DNA of 43,048 bases, taken from positions 1 through 43,048 of IMG/VR virus record IMGVR_UViG_3300034142_000018; one strand, written 5' to 3'. The position numbers were made by a program, and so were the translations under genes. How positions within the stretch are numbered: the stretch's first letter is position 1; every line of letters begins with the position of its first letter. The notes under the pieces were generated by a model. That model did not search any database. It saw only the letters and a list, made by a program, of their open reading frames with translations, and was not told the origin of the DNA. This DNA comes from a virus. Shown piece after piece: positions 14,663 through 21,308 of the stretch.

Positions 14663-14714
14663 GATTTACTTTCAGGTTGGTTAAGTGGAAAAACGGAAGG
14701 AAGGGCAGAGGGGC

Positions 14715-14939
14715 TCAGATATCTTCCAGCCCAGACAACAAATCATCCGAGTTGATCGGGGCCTTTTTCGCCGTGGCGCGTGCCCGGGTACCGGAGGTGG
14801 CTTGCGGCACGCCCGCGCGGTCACGGCGAAGGGCTTGGATCGCCTCTTTCATCTCCTCGTGGGTGAGGGTGTTTTCGCGAGCCTTTTGTCGCCATTCGGA
14901 GATCTTGGCGATGAGGGAGGGAGATTGTGCGGTGGTCAT
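14715..14939 (-). CDS. Small helical protein with DDLL..LE C-terminal motif
   Basis: 74 aa from ATG 14939; in-frame sequence upstream runs through the dyad promoter and is rejected. Helical (SLIAKISEWRQKAREN, THEEMKEAIQALRRDRAG), followed by a basic Ala/Thr linker (TRARATAKKAP) and an acidic end INSDDLLSGLEDI. A similar ending occurs on the two paralogues at 18564-19142 and 21309-21833, so this may be a shared docking motif. First gene after dyad-2 promoter. Function unknown. Confidence 0.7.
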   Translation of the reverse strand: MTTAQSPSLIAKISEWRQKARENTLTHEEMKEAIQALRRDRAGVPQATSGTRARATAKKAPINSDDLLSGLEDI

Positions 14940-14974
14940 GGGGGTTTCCTGGTATGCGGGGTGTGGTGGGCATG

Positions 14975-15010
14975 TGTGTATATTATGCGCGGATAACGTA
15001 CACACGTCAA
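14975..15010 (-). promoter_or_regulatory. Dyad operator, site 2, inside a sigma70-type promoter
   Basis: Dyad 14975-15004 (TGTGTATATTAT, 6 nt, ATAACGTACACA; 10 of 12 positions pair). On the minus strand TTGACG (15005-15010), 17-bp spacer and CATAAT (14982-14987) form a good promoter whose spacer and -10 are covered by the dyad. It would drive 14939 and downstream genes, and binding to the dyad would block it. Confidence 0.8.
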
Positions 15011-15027
15011 TGGGGGATGGGTCAGTC

Positions 15028-16341
15028 TTACCCCAAAACCAACGCACGCTTTGGCCGGGTGCATGCGACGTACAGACACCGATAAGCTTCCTGACGATTT
15101 CGGTTCAGCAAAATATCCCGGTAATCGACAAACGCAGTGTCGTATGTTGACCCTTGGGCACGATGGGCTGTCACCGCATACGCGTGGCGCAGGGAATGGA
15201 AAGCGTCTTTGAAGTCCCAGAACTTCCCCCACAGCCGGCCGTTGCTTTTTGCGGCTGCGGCGAGTTCCTCACACCGCTTGTTGTAGTGAAGCTGGGACTC
15301 TTGGTGCAGTACCCGAGCAACGACAGCAGGACCATCGTCAAGAGTGATAGATATACGATAGATTTTGCAGTCACCATGGATTGGATGGTACTCCGTATCC
15401 ACACGATTGATCTCGCCTTCATCGTCAGTGGTGGCGATTGTTTCATCGTCAAGGTCCTTGGCGGGGGAGGTGAAGATCACGCGGTCGGTGGGGAGCCAGA
15501 ATTCCGCAGGGTTGTCGAAGATCGTATCACGGATCATCTTGTTCAGCCCATCAACCGTGACGTTGCGCCATGCGATGGCCTTGCTGCCGTTTTGGCGAGA
15601 GAAGCCCATGATGTTGGCCTCGGCACGGATCATCTGGTCGAAATCCTTGCGGGACTTGAGCCATACGCCTTGGGAGTCGTCAGCGTCGTGGTCTGAAAGG
15701 AGGCGGATTGTCGGGGCTGGGTGATCCACGACGTTGCGGATGCGGGTGGCGAGGGCCAGGATCTGGTTGTCATGGCGCTCGACTTTGAGCAGTTCCGCGC
15801 CGTTCTTGATCCGCCAGATCGGGCTGCGGGCTTCACCGACCGGGGGGAGTTGGGCCGGGTCACCCATGAAGATAAACTTGCACCCGTGTTCCTCCGCGGC
15901 CTGCTTGATAAACGCGCGGAGGTTCTCGTTGATCATGGAGCTTTCATCGACTACGACGACGCGGTAACTGGACAGGTCCACGGGGTCTTCCGGTGCGGAC
16001 AGTTCCTTAACCTCCCCCGACGCTTCGAGGCGGAGCCCGAGCAGGGAGAAGATCGTGCGGCAATCGGGTTTGTATTCCTTCGTCGTGACGCTGCGGCGGA
16101 GTTCCTTTGTCGCTTTGTTCGTGGTCGCGGTGTAGACGATTCTTCCCTTGATGCGATTGGGGAGCTCGCGGATGCAGTAGGTTTTGCCGGTGCCGGCCGA
16201 GCCCTTGAGGACGAAGTAAAATTCCTCCGGGTCGTCGAGGAAGGCGAGCATGAGCTCGATCGCGGCGGTTTGCTCGGGGTTGAAGGGTTGCGACTTGGCT
16301 GACGTCGTAAGGATGGCTTCCAGGGCGGTTTCAATGGTCAT
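15028..16341 (-). CDS. SF1 helicase (RecD/Dda-like)
   Basis: 437 aa from ATG 16341. Walker A GSAGTGKT at 47-54 follows the Q-motif-like NPEQTAAIELML. Walker B-type VVVVDESSMI and the FMGDPAQLPPVG motif are clear. The C-terminal 2A/2B part has YAVTAHRAQGSTYD and ends YVACTRPKRALVL, the UvrD-C2/RecD signature. It is a predicted 5'-3' DNA helicase for replication or recombination. The start overlaps the upstream small gene as ATGA (16338-16341). Immediately downstream is the dyad-2 promoter. Confidence 0.9.
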   Translation of the reverse strand: MTIETALEAILTTSAKSQPFNPEQTAAIELMLAFLDDPEEFYFVLKGSAGTGKTYCIRELPNRIKGRIVYTATTNKATKELRRSVTTKEYKPDCRTIFSLLGLRLEASGEVKELSAPEDPVDLSSYRVVVVDESSMINENLRAFIKQAAEEHGCKFIFMGDPAQLPPVGEARSPIWRIKNGAELLKVERHDNQILALATRIRNVVDHPAPTIRLLSDHDADDSQGVWLKSRKDFDQMIRAEANIMGFSRQNGSKAIAWRNVTVDGLNKMIRDTIFDNPAEFWLPTDRVIFTSPAKDLDDETIATTDDEGEINRVDTEYHPIHGDCKIYRISITLDDGPAVVARVLHQESQLHYNKRCEELAAAAKSNGRLWGKFWDFKDAFHSLRHAYAVTAHRAQGSTYDTAFVDYRDILLNRNRQEAYRCLYVACTRPKRALVLG

Positions 16342-16574
16342 TTTGCTTCTGCTTTTGTGGTATCGGTGGCTGGGAGCTTGTAACCCTCCGGGGCGTAGGT
16401 GTTCCAGACTTCCCCGGAGGGATCGAACTGCTTCTGCGCGATGCGGAGGGTGGTGAGGGCTAAGCGCCCGGCTCGCCACACGCTGCCGTCATCGGAATAC
16501 TCAAACGACCAGTCATGCGCCTTTAGCAGGTTGATGTAGGAGGTGAGATCGGTGGAGGTTGTTTGGAGGGTCAT
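16338..16574 (-). CDS. Small hypothetical protein
   Basis: 78 aa. Acidic-aromatic N-terminal half (YINLLKAHDWSFEYSDDGSVWRAGR), a helix (LTTLRIAQKQFD) and a polar tail. It is sandwiched with overlaps between the helicase (ATGA) and a zinc protein (16571-16574). The overlaps support reality; no function recognised. Confidence 0.65.
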   Translation of the reverse strand: MTLQTTSTDLTSYINLLKAHDWSFEYSDDGSVWRAGRLALTTLRIAQKQFDPSGEVWNTYAPEGYKLPATDTTKAEAK

Positions 16575-16786
16575 GATCGAATCTTTAGAAGTTCTTTGAA
16601 CTTGGTGTATGTTGTGTGGGATGGGATCTCCCCAGCATCAACGCGGTCGACAAAGTATTGCAGACCGGCGCGGAGCCGGAGGATTTCGCTGGGCATGTCG
16701 TTGATGCAGAATAGAAAGGGGGAAGGGCAGCAATCCTCCATACCTGACTCGATCTGCCCGCAGTTGAGGCATTGGTAAGCAGCCAT
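16571..16786 (-). CDS. Small Cys-rich (zinc-binding-like) protein
   Basis: 71 aa from ATG 16786. N-terminal CLNCGQIESGMEDCC (CxxC plus CC) and a further Cys (FLFCIND) suggest a zinc ribbon. A helical C-terminus follows (SEILRLRAGLQYFVDRV). The start overlaps the upstream membrane gene as TAATG and the end overlaps the next start. Unknown function. Confidence 0.65.
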   Translation of the reverse strand: MAAYQCLNCGQIESGMEDCCPSPFLFCINDMPSEILRLRAGLQYFVDRVDAGEIPSHTTYTKFKELLKIRS

Positions 16787-16992
16787 TATTCCCCTTCCTC
16801 CCAAGCCGTAAGGCTCAACACCAAACTGGCCGGAATCCCGATCAGGTGCAGCAGCAACAAAAACATGGCACGGAAGTTCTCAGCGTTGCCAGTCCCGACG
16901 GGCCTCCACCAACTTTCCCCAGTACCAAGCCAGAGCAGGGCGGAGAAGGTTAGCGCGAGGGTGATGATGGCGAGGATGGTTAGCTTGAGCAT
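16786..16992 (-). CDS. Small two-TM membrane protein
   Basis: 68 aa from ATG 16992. Segment 1 at about 3-22 (KLTILAIITLALTFSALLWL) and segment 2 at about 43-60 (MFLLLLHLIGIPASLVLSL), with a short exposed loop containing WW and a short acidic tail (AWEEGE). Likely inner membrane. The start overlaps the end of the upstream gene. It could be an early host-takeover or superinfection-exclusion protein, but nothing in the sequence decides this. Confidence 0.6.
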   Translation of the reverse strand: MLKLTILAIITLALTFSALLWLGTGESWWRPVGTGNAENFRAMFLLLLHLIGIPASLVLSLTAWEEGE

Positions 16993-17186
16993 GGCTTGTC
17001 CCCTTTTGCGGCATCCACTTTTGCAAAATACTCCCGCATCAACCCCATCAAAAACCCTTGCCAAGCCCCGTGCGGCACCTTTTGCTCGAGTTCGGAATAC
17101 AGCATGAGGTCAACCCTGGCGGCAATGTCCTCCGGGAAGGAAAGGTTCTTCCGCACTGGCCGCATGATTTTCTTAGGCTTTGGCAT
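16980..17186 (-). CDS. Small basic RHH-like phage protein
   Basis: 68 aa from ATG 17186. A basic head (PKPKKIMRPVRKN) leads into LSFPEDIAARVDLMLYSELE, then a Gly-Ala-Trp turn and a helix (GFLMGLMREYF). The strand-helix-helix pattern resembles ribbon-helix-helix DNA-binding proteins, and the sequence type is common in phages. Overlaps neighbours on both sides. It is a secondary candidate for binding the dyad sites. Confidence 0.65.
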   Translation of the reverse strand: MPKPKKIMRPVRKNLSFPEDIAARVDLMLYSELEQKVPHGAWQGFLMGLMREYFAKVDAAKGDKPCSS

Positions 17187-17415
17187 CTTTTGGCTCCGGG
17201 GAGTTGAGGTAGTCGATCTTGACTGGGGAACCGGCTTGGGCAAGGTAGTTGAGGGTGAGGAGGATGAGGTCTTGCGCGTCTTTTGACACGAAAACGATGG
17301 CTTTGGCTTCGAGGAACTTCAGCACGGATTGCTTGCGTTCGTATCGGATTGCGTCGCCCTCGGTAGGGAATTGCGTGCCATCGGTGGCTTGCCAGACTGT
17401 GAGGGAAGTGATCAT
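17173..17415 (-). CDS. Small hypothetical phage protein
   Basis: 80 aa. N-terminal ITSLTVWQATDGTQFPTEGD, then a helix (AIRYERKQSVLKFLEA), a hydrophobic strand (AIVFVSK) and a polar Pro/Lys-rich tail. No motif identifies a role. It lies in the dyad-3 transcript and overlaps the next gene by 14 bp. Confidence 0.65.
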   Translation of the reverse strand: MITSLTVWQATDGTQFPTEGDAIRYERKQSVLKFLEAKAIVFVSKDAQDLILLTLNYLAQAGSPVKIDYLNSPEPKDAKA

Positions 17416-17459
17416 GAGGGGGAGGTTCCTTGTGTTGGGTTGGGGAGTGAGGAGGTGAT

Positions 17460-17684
17460 TTAGTACTTAATCGCCGTCATCGGCTTGACCGTGCAAAGGT
17501 CCGTGTCTGGGTCCCAGATCGTTTGATCGGAAAGACTTTCACAATATGCTTTCCGGTTCGCTTCGTATTCCAGTTGCATGGCGCCGAACCAGATCAACAG
17601 AATGGTGAGGCAGAGAACTGCCAAGACCCAGAATGGGCCGTAACTATAATCCTGGTCATTTGAAGTGGAGGTATCGGGGAGCAT
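17460..17684 (-). CDS. Small single-TM protein
   Basis: 74 aa from ATG 17684 (GGAAG upstream; ATG 17699 is an alternative that overlaps the previous gene). A short polar N-terminus precedes one membrane segment (about 18-40, GPFWVLAVLCLTILLIWFGA). The outer part has two Cys (KAYCESL, TDLCTV) that could form a disulfide if periplasmic. Unknown function. Confidence 0.6.
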   Translation of the reverse strand: MLPDTSTSNDQDYSYGPFWVLAVLCLTILLIWFGAMQLEYEANRKAYCESLSDQTIWDPDTDLCTVKPMTAIKY

Positions 17685-17686
17685 GA

Positions 17687-18235
17687 TCAGAACTTCCATT
17701 CCGTTGCGTGCGCCATGATCCAGCCCTTGCTATCCGCGCAACTTGCGCAGGTCTTGACAGGGTAATCAGCGATGACCGTTTCATTCGGCAATGCCGCTTG
17801 GGTGGTTTGTTGTTGCTGCCAGCGGAAACTATCACGTAGGTGGCGGTGGCGCTGGCGGATCATGAGCTGGGTGAACACGGTGTAGGAAGTTCCGCATCCG
17901 CAGGAAAACCGGGAGAACTGACCGACATTCGCCACGTCCAGCCATTCGTGTTTGGCCTCCCATGCCGCGATGCGCTCGGCGTCGGCCCGACGTTCCTCAG
18001 CGGTGATGCCGCCCCGCTTGAGCCGTTCGCGGGAGAGCTTGGCCTCGGCGGTTTCCTTGATTGTCGTGAGGGATTCGGCGAGCAGGGCGTTGAGGTCATC
18101 GAAATCGTCTTCGCGCTCAGCTTCCGGTTCGGGAAGCGCCGCATCCGGCCGCGGCTTCCGATTCGGCGTTTCGAGCAGGTCATTGAGGTCCGCGTCTTGC
18201 TCAAGCTCAAATGCGTTCGGGGTATTGTGTGGCAC
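17687..18235 (-). CDS. Early zinc-finger-like protein, unknown function
   Basis: 182 aa. The acidic N-terminal part (about 8-60) has repeated DLNDLLE / DDLNALLAE blocks. A charged coiled coil follows (KETAEAKLSRERLKRGG). The C-terminal half holds CGCG (FSRFSCGCGTSYTVF) and CASC pairs about 50 residues apart with an RQRHRHLRD segment between, suggesting one zinc site. First gene after the dyad-3 promoter, so it is probably expressed early. No family recognised with confidence. Confidence 0.65.
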   Translation of the reverse strand: MPHNTPNAFELEQDADLNDLLETPNRKPRPDAALPEPEAEREDDFDDLNALLAESLTTIKETAEAKLSRERLKRGGITAEERRADAERIAAWEAKHEWLDVANVGQFSRFSCGCGTSYTVFTQLMIRQRHRHLRDSFRWQQQQTTQAALPNETVIADYPVKTCASCADSKGWIMAHATEWKF

Positions 18236-18290
18236 GAGGTGTCTCCGGTGCGTGGTGGCATTGCGTGTCCGGGATGGATGGTTCGCAATA

Positions 18291-18326
18291 TGTGTATATT
18301 ATGCCATCATAACCCACACACGTCAA
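18291..18326 (-). promoter_or_regulatory. Dyad operator, site 3, inside a sigma70-type promoter
   Basis: Dyad 18291-18320 (TGTGTATATTAT, 6 nt, ATAACCCACACA). On the minus strand TTGACG (18321-18326), 17-bp spacer and CATAAT (18298-18303) form a promoter with the same geometry as site 2. It would drive the 18235 to 15028 gene string. Confidence 0.8.
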
Positions 18327-18353
18327 CCAAGCACTAACCCCCGCCCCTCAAGT

Positions 18354-18390
18354 GAAACAACCCCCGACTAGAAGACACTCCAGTCGGGGG
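18354..18390 (-). terminator. Intrinsic terminator between the paralogue and the dyad-3 promoter
   Basis: Stem CCCCCGACT / AGTCGGGGG (18361-18390) with a 12-nt loop, followed on the minus strand by TTGTTTC. It insulates the 18564-19142 gene from the dyad-3 transcript. A smaller CCGAG/CTCGG hairpin lies beside it (18399-18414). Confidence 0.7.
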
Positions 18391-18490
18391 CTGCGCAACC
18401 GAGCCTTTCCTCGGGGTCATTCAATTAACCATCTTTGACAGGCCGGGACCGTCCCTTGGCGTGGCCGTTTACCCTCGTGCCCAGGAGGTT

Positions 18491-18557
18491 GTCAAGCCTG
18501 CTTGCTCGTTGGCATGACCGGCAATTTGAAAACAGGCTTGACACCGGCCGAAGCCGG
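18491..18557 (-). terminator. Tandem hairpins just after the 18564 gene
   Basis: Minus strand: CCGGC-TTCG-GCCGG (18544-18557) starts 6 nt after the stop codon. A 10-bp stem follows (CAGGCTTGAC / GTCAAGCCTG on the plus strand, 18491-18500 with 18533-18542). A T-run follows only weakly, so this may be a mRNA 3' stabiliser or weak terminator acting with the one at 18354-18390. Confidence 0.5.
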
Positions 18558-18563
18558 GGCCGA

Positions 18564-19142
18564 TCAAACTGCCAGATCGTCCAGCTCACCTAACAACGCA
18601 TCGGTGTTGACCTTGCTACCCTTATTCGCCTTTTCCGATTCGATTTTCTCGATCGTGGGCTTGATCTTGGGGTTGTTGCGCAGGGCAACCTTTTCCGCGT
18701 GGGTCTTGCCGACCAGGAAGGTTTTGATCTGTTCCACGGTCTTGCCGTAGACTTCAACCAACGCCTTAACCAAAACCGAAGTCCCGGCCAACCCGTTCGT
18801 TTCCTTGCGCTGGGTCCAGTCGCCGTTATACAGCCGGTCGATCAGCTCATCAATCGCAATCACACAATCTTCCACGTCATCCAGACCGGCGATCTCGTCA
18901 CCCAGCTTTTGCTCGGCGCCGTGGGCAGCGAACTTCGCCATGAGGTTAGCTGGCACGGTGAACAGGCGGGTGGCGCCGTTGCGGAAGTCCAGGCGAACTT
19001 GCACTTGACCATCTTCCGTGATCGAAGCGGACTTGAGCAGCTTGCGCTTGCCGGCGAATTCCACGATATGGGGACGATCAGGCGTGCTGTCTTCCATTGT
19101 CACGGTTTCGATTTGGGGTTCTTGCTTTTGGGTAGTAGCCAT
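18564..19142 (-). CDS. Early protein, paralogue A
   Basis: 192 aa from ATG 19142 (GGAG eight bases upstream). The first ~55 residues are variable. Then come FRNGATRLF, AHGAEQKLGDEIAGL, IDRLYNGDWTQR, LVKALVEVYGKT, TFLVGK, LRNNPKIKPTIEKIESEKA and a tail VNTDALLGELDDLAV. The same blocks in the same order are found in the 21309-21833 product, so the two are diverged paralogues. It has its own strong promoter (19242-19269) and terminators. Abundant early protein likely; function unknown. I considered a nucleoid- or replication-associated role because both copies flank the origin-like element. Confidence 0.75.
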   Translation of the reverse strand: MATTQKQEPQIETVTMEDSTPDRPHIVEFAGKRKLLKSASITEDGQVQVRLDFRNGATRLFTVPANLMAKFAAHGAEQKLGDEIAGLDDVEDCVIAIDELIDRLYNGDWTQRKETNGLAGTSVLVKALVEVYGKTVEQIKTFLVGKTHAEKVALRNNPKIKPTIEKIESEKANKGSKVNTDALLGELDDLAV

Positions 19143-19241
19143 GGTTTTTCTCCAGATAGGCGTTGGCAGGCAATTGTGGGTTGATCGACGGTCCGCTAGG
19201 GGTGCTTGCCGGTATGCCCCAAACACGGCGTTGATGAATGG

Positions 19242-19269
19242 ATTATGCCGCAGGCAGGTGAGCTGTCAA
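19242..19269 (-). promoter_or_regulatory. Sigma70-type promoter for paralogue A
   Basis: Minus-strand TTGACA (19264-19269), 16-bp spacer, CATAAT (19242-19247), about 100 bp upstream of the start codon. Confidence 0.65.
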
Positions 19270-19282
19270 GCGGGAATCCGTA

Positions 19283-19678
19283 CTACTTATGACAAATAAT
19301 CCATGACCGGCGAAGGATTTTCCATCCTGCCGCTTCCCGCAGCACCGCCTGTTCTTGGACGAGTTGCAGGTCAGCGGAGGCAAAATACCCCTGGATGAGG
19401 TAGCCGTCCGGCTGGCGGCGTTCGAACGTGATGCAAAACGCCTTGTGCCCGCCCCAACCAATCCCTTGCAGTATCGAGCCCACGAGTGACAGGTATTGGA
19501 AATCCCCTTGCGGAGTCTCATAACCGATAAATTCATACTCCCCGAGGGCTTCCCGCAGCTTTTTCCCAAAATAATCCCGGGCAACCTTCATCCGACTGAT
19601 ACCTTGATTCCGCAACAGTCGCGCGATCAACGCATCAATCTCCGGGATACCGTTTAAAATACCTGATTTGAGTACCAT
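19283..19678 (-). CDS. Hypothetical early protein
   Basis: 131 aa. N-terminal helical part (EIDALIARLLRNQGISR, VARDYFGKKLREALGEYEF), then a beta-rich part (SLVGSILQGIGWGGHKAFCI, TFERRQPDGYLIQGYF) and a C-terminal helix (LQLVQEQAVLREAAGWKIL). GAGG lies about 10 bases before ATG 19678, and it overlaps the upstream gene by 25 bp. A rival frame in the same place has poorer composition. No family recognised. Confidence 0.6.
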   Translation of the reverse strand: MVLKSGILNGIPEIDALIARLLRNQGISRMKVARDYFGKKLREALGEYEFIGYETPQGDFQYLSLVGSILQGIGWGGHKAFCITFERRQPDGYLIQGYFASADLQLVQEQAVLREAAGWKILRRSWIICHK

Positions 19679-19986
19679 GATTCAAGTGCCTCTGTTGTTT
19701 GTGATTTCTTTGCCTTGGCCACTAACTCCACCACCAACATCCCGTCCCTGTGCGAAATCTCGGCGACGATTCGGAATTCATCTTCAATCTGGCCATGCGG
19801 GTGCAGGGGAAATTTCTTGAGCGATGCCCGGTATTGGCGGGATAATCGTTGTCTGTCCAGTGCCTTTCCCCGATCTGTGGGCAGAAACAGGCCGATTTCC
19901 GCCCGAGGTTTGTTCCGCAACTCACCAAAAACCTTGGTAAACCATGCCGGGAAGGCGTTTGGGTCCCGCAAGCTCCCCGAGGCCAT
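19654..19986 (-). CDS. Hypothetical early protein
   Basis: 110 aa. It begins MASGSLRDPNAFPAWFTKVFG, then RNKPRAEIGLFLPTDRGKAL, a basic middle (LSRQYRASLKKFPLHPHG) and a beta-type end (EFRIVAEISHRDGMLVVELVA). The start overlaps the upstream stop as TAATG at 19984-19988. No motif indicates a role. Confidence 0.6.
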   Translation of the reverse strand: MASGSLRDPNAFPAWFTKVFGELRNKPRAEIGLFLPTDRGKALDRQRLSRQYRASLKKFPLHPHGQIEDEFRIVAEISHRDGMLVVELVAKAKKSQTTEALESWYSNQVF

Positions 19987-20423
19987 TACGCAGGCTCCCG
20001 TGTATAATACGGGTTTGCCGGTCGGAGGGGCGTGCCAGGACCGGCAGTAGGTGATCCTTCCAACAACAGTAACATACGCGCACTTGACTCTTCAATCTCC
20101 CGATCCTCTGCGGTTTTCGCCGCCCATTGCCCAACCCCGGCTTCCCCGCCCAGGGTTTCCATGATCGCCTGCATACCTTCATACTTCAATTTCCCACGGA
20201 CAAGTAGCACATTTTCCTCAACTGATAACGAAACCGAGTCAATCGCTAGGATCAATTCGTCCGTCGGGGCCAGCTTCGCACGCATTTTCCGGGCAAATGC
20301 GTATGCTTGAAACCGCGTATTTTCCGCAACACTTTTATCCGCACATACGATTTGAAGATCTTCCGCGACTGCTTTACGAAACATTGCGGAGAAAACTCGT
20401 TCTACTTTTGTGTAATCGGTCAT
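19986..20423 (-). CDS. Hypothetical early protein next to the origin-like element
   Basis: 145 aa from ATG 20423 (GGAG upstream; the in-frame extension to 20513 is Gly/Pro low-complexity and rejected). Helical and charged: TKVERVFSAMFRKAVAEDLQ, FARKMRAKLAPTDEL, a hydrophobic stretch (LILAIDSVSLSVEENVLLV), then Ala/Glu-rich helix and a Pro-rich tail. First gene downstream of the origin-like region. A perfect minus-strand TTGACA lies at 20567-20572, but the -10 is unclear. No family recognised; an initiator role cannot be claimed. Confidence 0.6.
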   Translation of the reverse strand: MTDYTKVERVFSAMFRKAVAEDLQIVCADKSVAENTRFQAYAFARKMRAKLAPTDELILAIDSVSLSVEENVLLVRGKLKYEGMQAIMETLGGEAGVGQWAAKTAEDREIEESSARMLLLLEGSPTAGPGTPLRPANPYYTREPA

Positions 20424-20584
20424 CCAGTACTCCAAAATTAATAATGACAATGGCATGTGGGCAGTAATGGTGGACGGGTATAAGCCAAACCCCCCGGTAA
20501 AACCCACCACCAAAGCCGGTCAGCCGACCCCCATGCCTATATTAATTGTGCGTGTTTCCCGGGGGCTGTCAATAACTCATTTGC

Positions 20585-20900
20585 AAGATTTACCGCCATT
20601 TCCCCCCATTTACCCGTATTTCAATCCGTGTGCCCGTATTTACCGGGAATATGCCCGTATTTACCCGGTTCGTCATTGAGCAACAGACCTACCCCCCTTC
20701 CTCTTCCTTGTGTGAGGTCTTAAATAAAAAAAAAATCGTAAACGGTACCAATATCCCAATGGGCTCAATCACATGAGGGAGGGCAAGGGGGGTAGGTCTG
20801 CATCTCAATGACCAATCGGGGAACTTCCATCACATTCCGGATGAAATATCACCAACACCGGGTAAATGATGAAAATATGATAAATCCGGGTAAATAGGCG
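20585..20900. other. Origin-like element: inverted arms, A-tract core and phased repeats
   Basis: Core: inverted arms 20672-20699 and 20785-20812 (9 + 15 matched bases around a 4-nt mismatch; AGACCTACCCCCCTT is the longer block), enclosing 85 bp with a run of ten A (20726-20735) and AT-rich flank. Left flank: ATTT blocks at 20588, 20598, 20608, 20618, 20638 and 20659, four of them reading ATTTACC, and CCCGTATTT three times at 20-21 bp spacing. Right flank: AAAT blocks in the opposite sense at 20844, 20864, 20873, 20882 and 20892, two reading GGTAAAT. This symmetry and phasing fit an iteron-type replication origin or a partition/packaging site. No gene lies here. Confidence 0.6.
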
Positions 20901-21037
20901 ATGGAATGGGCCGGGGATACGTGGGTGGCGAGCTGGTCATGAAAACCGCGCCACGGGCCGGGAAACGGGGTTGGCGGGGCATTGGGAAACGGGTGGTTTG
21001 CCCGGGAAACGCCCGAGCTGCCCGCCCCCGCCCGATA

Positions 21038-21067
21038 TGTGTATGTTATGGATTCATAACCCGCACA
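21038..21067. promoter_or_regulatory. Dyad operator, site 4
   Basis: Left arm TGTGTATGTTAT, spacer 6 nt, right arm ATAACCCGCACA. It lies between the terminator at 21087-21113 and the origin-like element. No TTGAC-type -35 is visible on either strand, so this copy may act as an operator, not a promoter. Confidence 0.75.
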
Positions 21068-21086
21068 TACACCGCCCCCACGAGCG

Positions 21087-21113
21087 AAAACACCACCGGG
21101 TTAGGGTGGTGTT
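21087..21113 (-). terminator. Intrinsic terminator after the paralogue B unit
   Basis: Perfect 9-bp stem AACACCACC / GGTGGTGTT with a 7-nt loop. The minus strand continues TTTTCGC. It separates the paralogue B transcript from dyad 4 and the origin-like region. Confidence 0.75.
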
Positions 21114-21137
21114 GCGGGCTGGTTGGTGGTCAGTATC

Positions 21138-21299
21138 CTATCGAATCAGCCCCATGCGGCGTAACGTCGCCATCCATCGGGCCCGAAACCGTGGGCGTCG
21201 CGGTGGCGGTCGTGTCCAGCCTTTCCCGACCTCCCAACCCGTGCGCCGGACAAGTTCCCAATTCGCATCATGTTCGCTTTTTGCGTTCGGCTTTCCCAT
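21138..21299 (-). CDS. Small basic protein downstream of paralogue B
   Basis: 53 aa from ATG 21299, about 10 bases after the paralogue stop. The GGAAGGGTGA around that stop could serve as SD. It is rich in Arg, Pro and Trp (WELVRRTGWEVGKGWTR, PPPRRPRFRARWM, LRRMGLIR). The terminator follows 25 bp after its stop. No family recognised. It could bind nucleic acid. Evidence is position and composition only. Confidence 0.45.
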   Translation of the reverse strand: MGKPNAKSEHDANWELVRRTGWEVGKGWTRPPPRRPRFRARWMATLRRMGLIR

Positions 21300-21308
21300 G
21301 ATGGTCAA

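Noticed and set aside
20720-20740. A-tract as a rho-independent terminator for the minus strand (T-run)
   Set aside because: No stable GC stem lies directly upstream of the T-run on the minus strand; the inverted arms are too far apart to act as a normal terminator stem.
20585-20900. CRISPR array
   Set aside because: Repeats are 7-9 bp at about 10-20 bp spacing; there are no repeat-spacer units of CRISPR size and no cas genes. The Cas4-like nuclease belongs to the recombination module.
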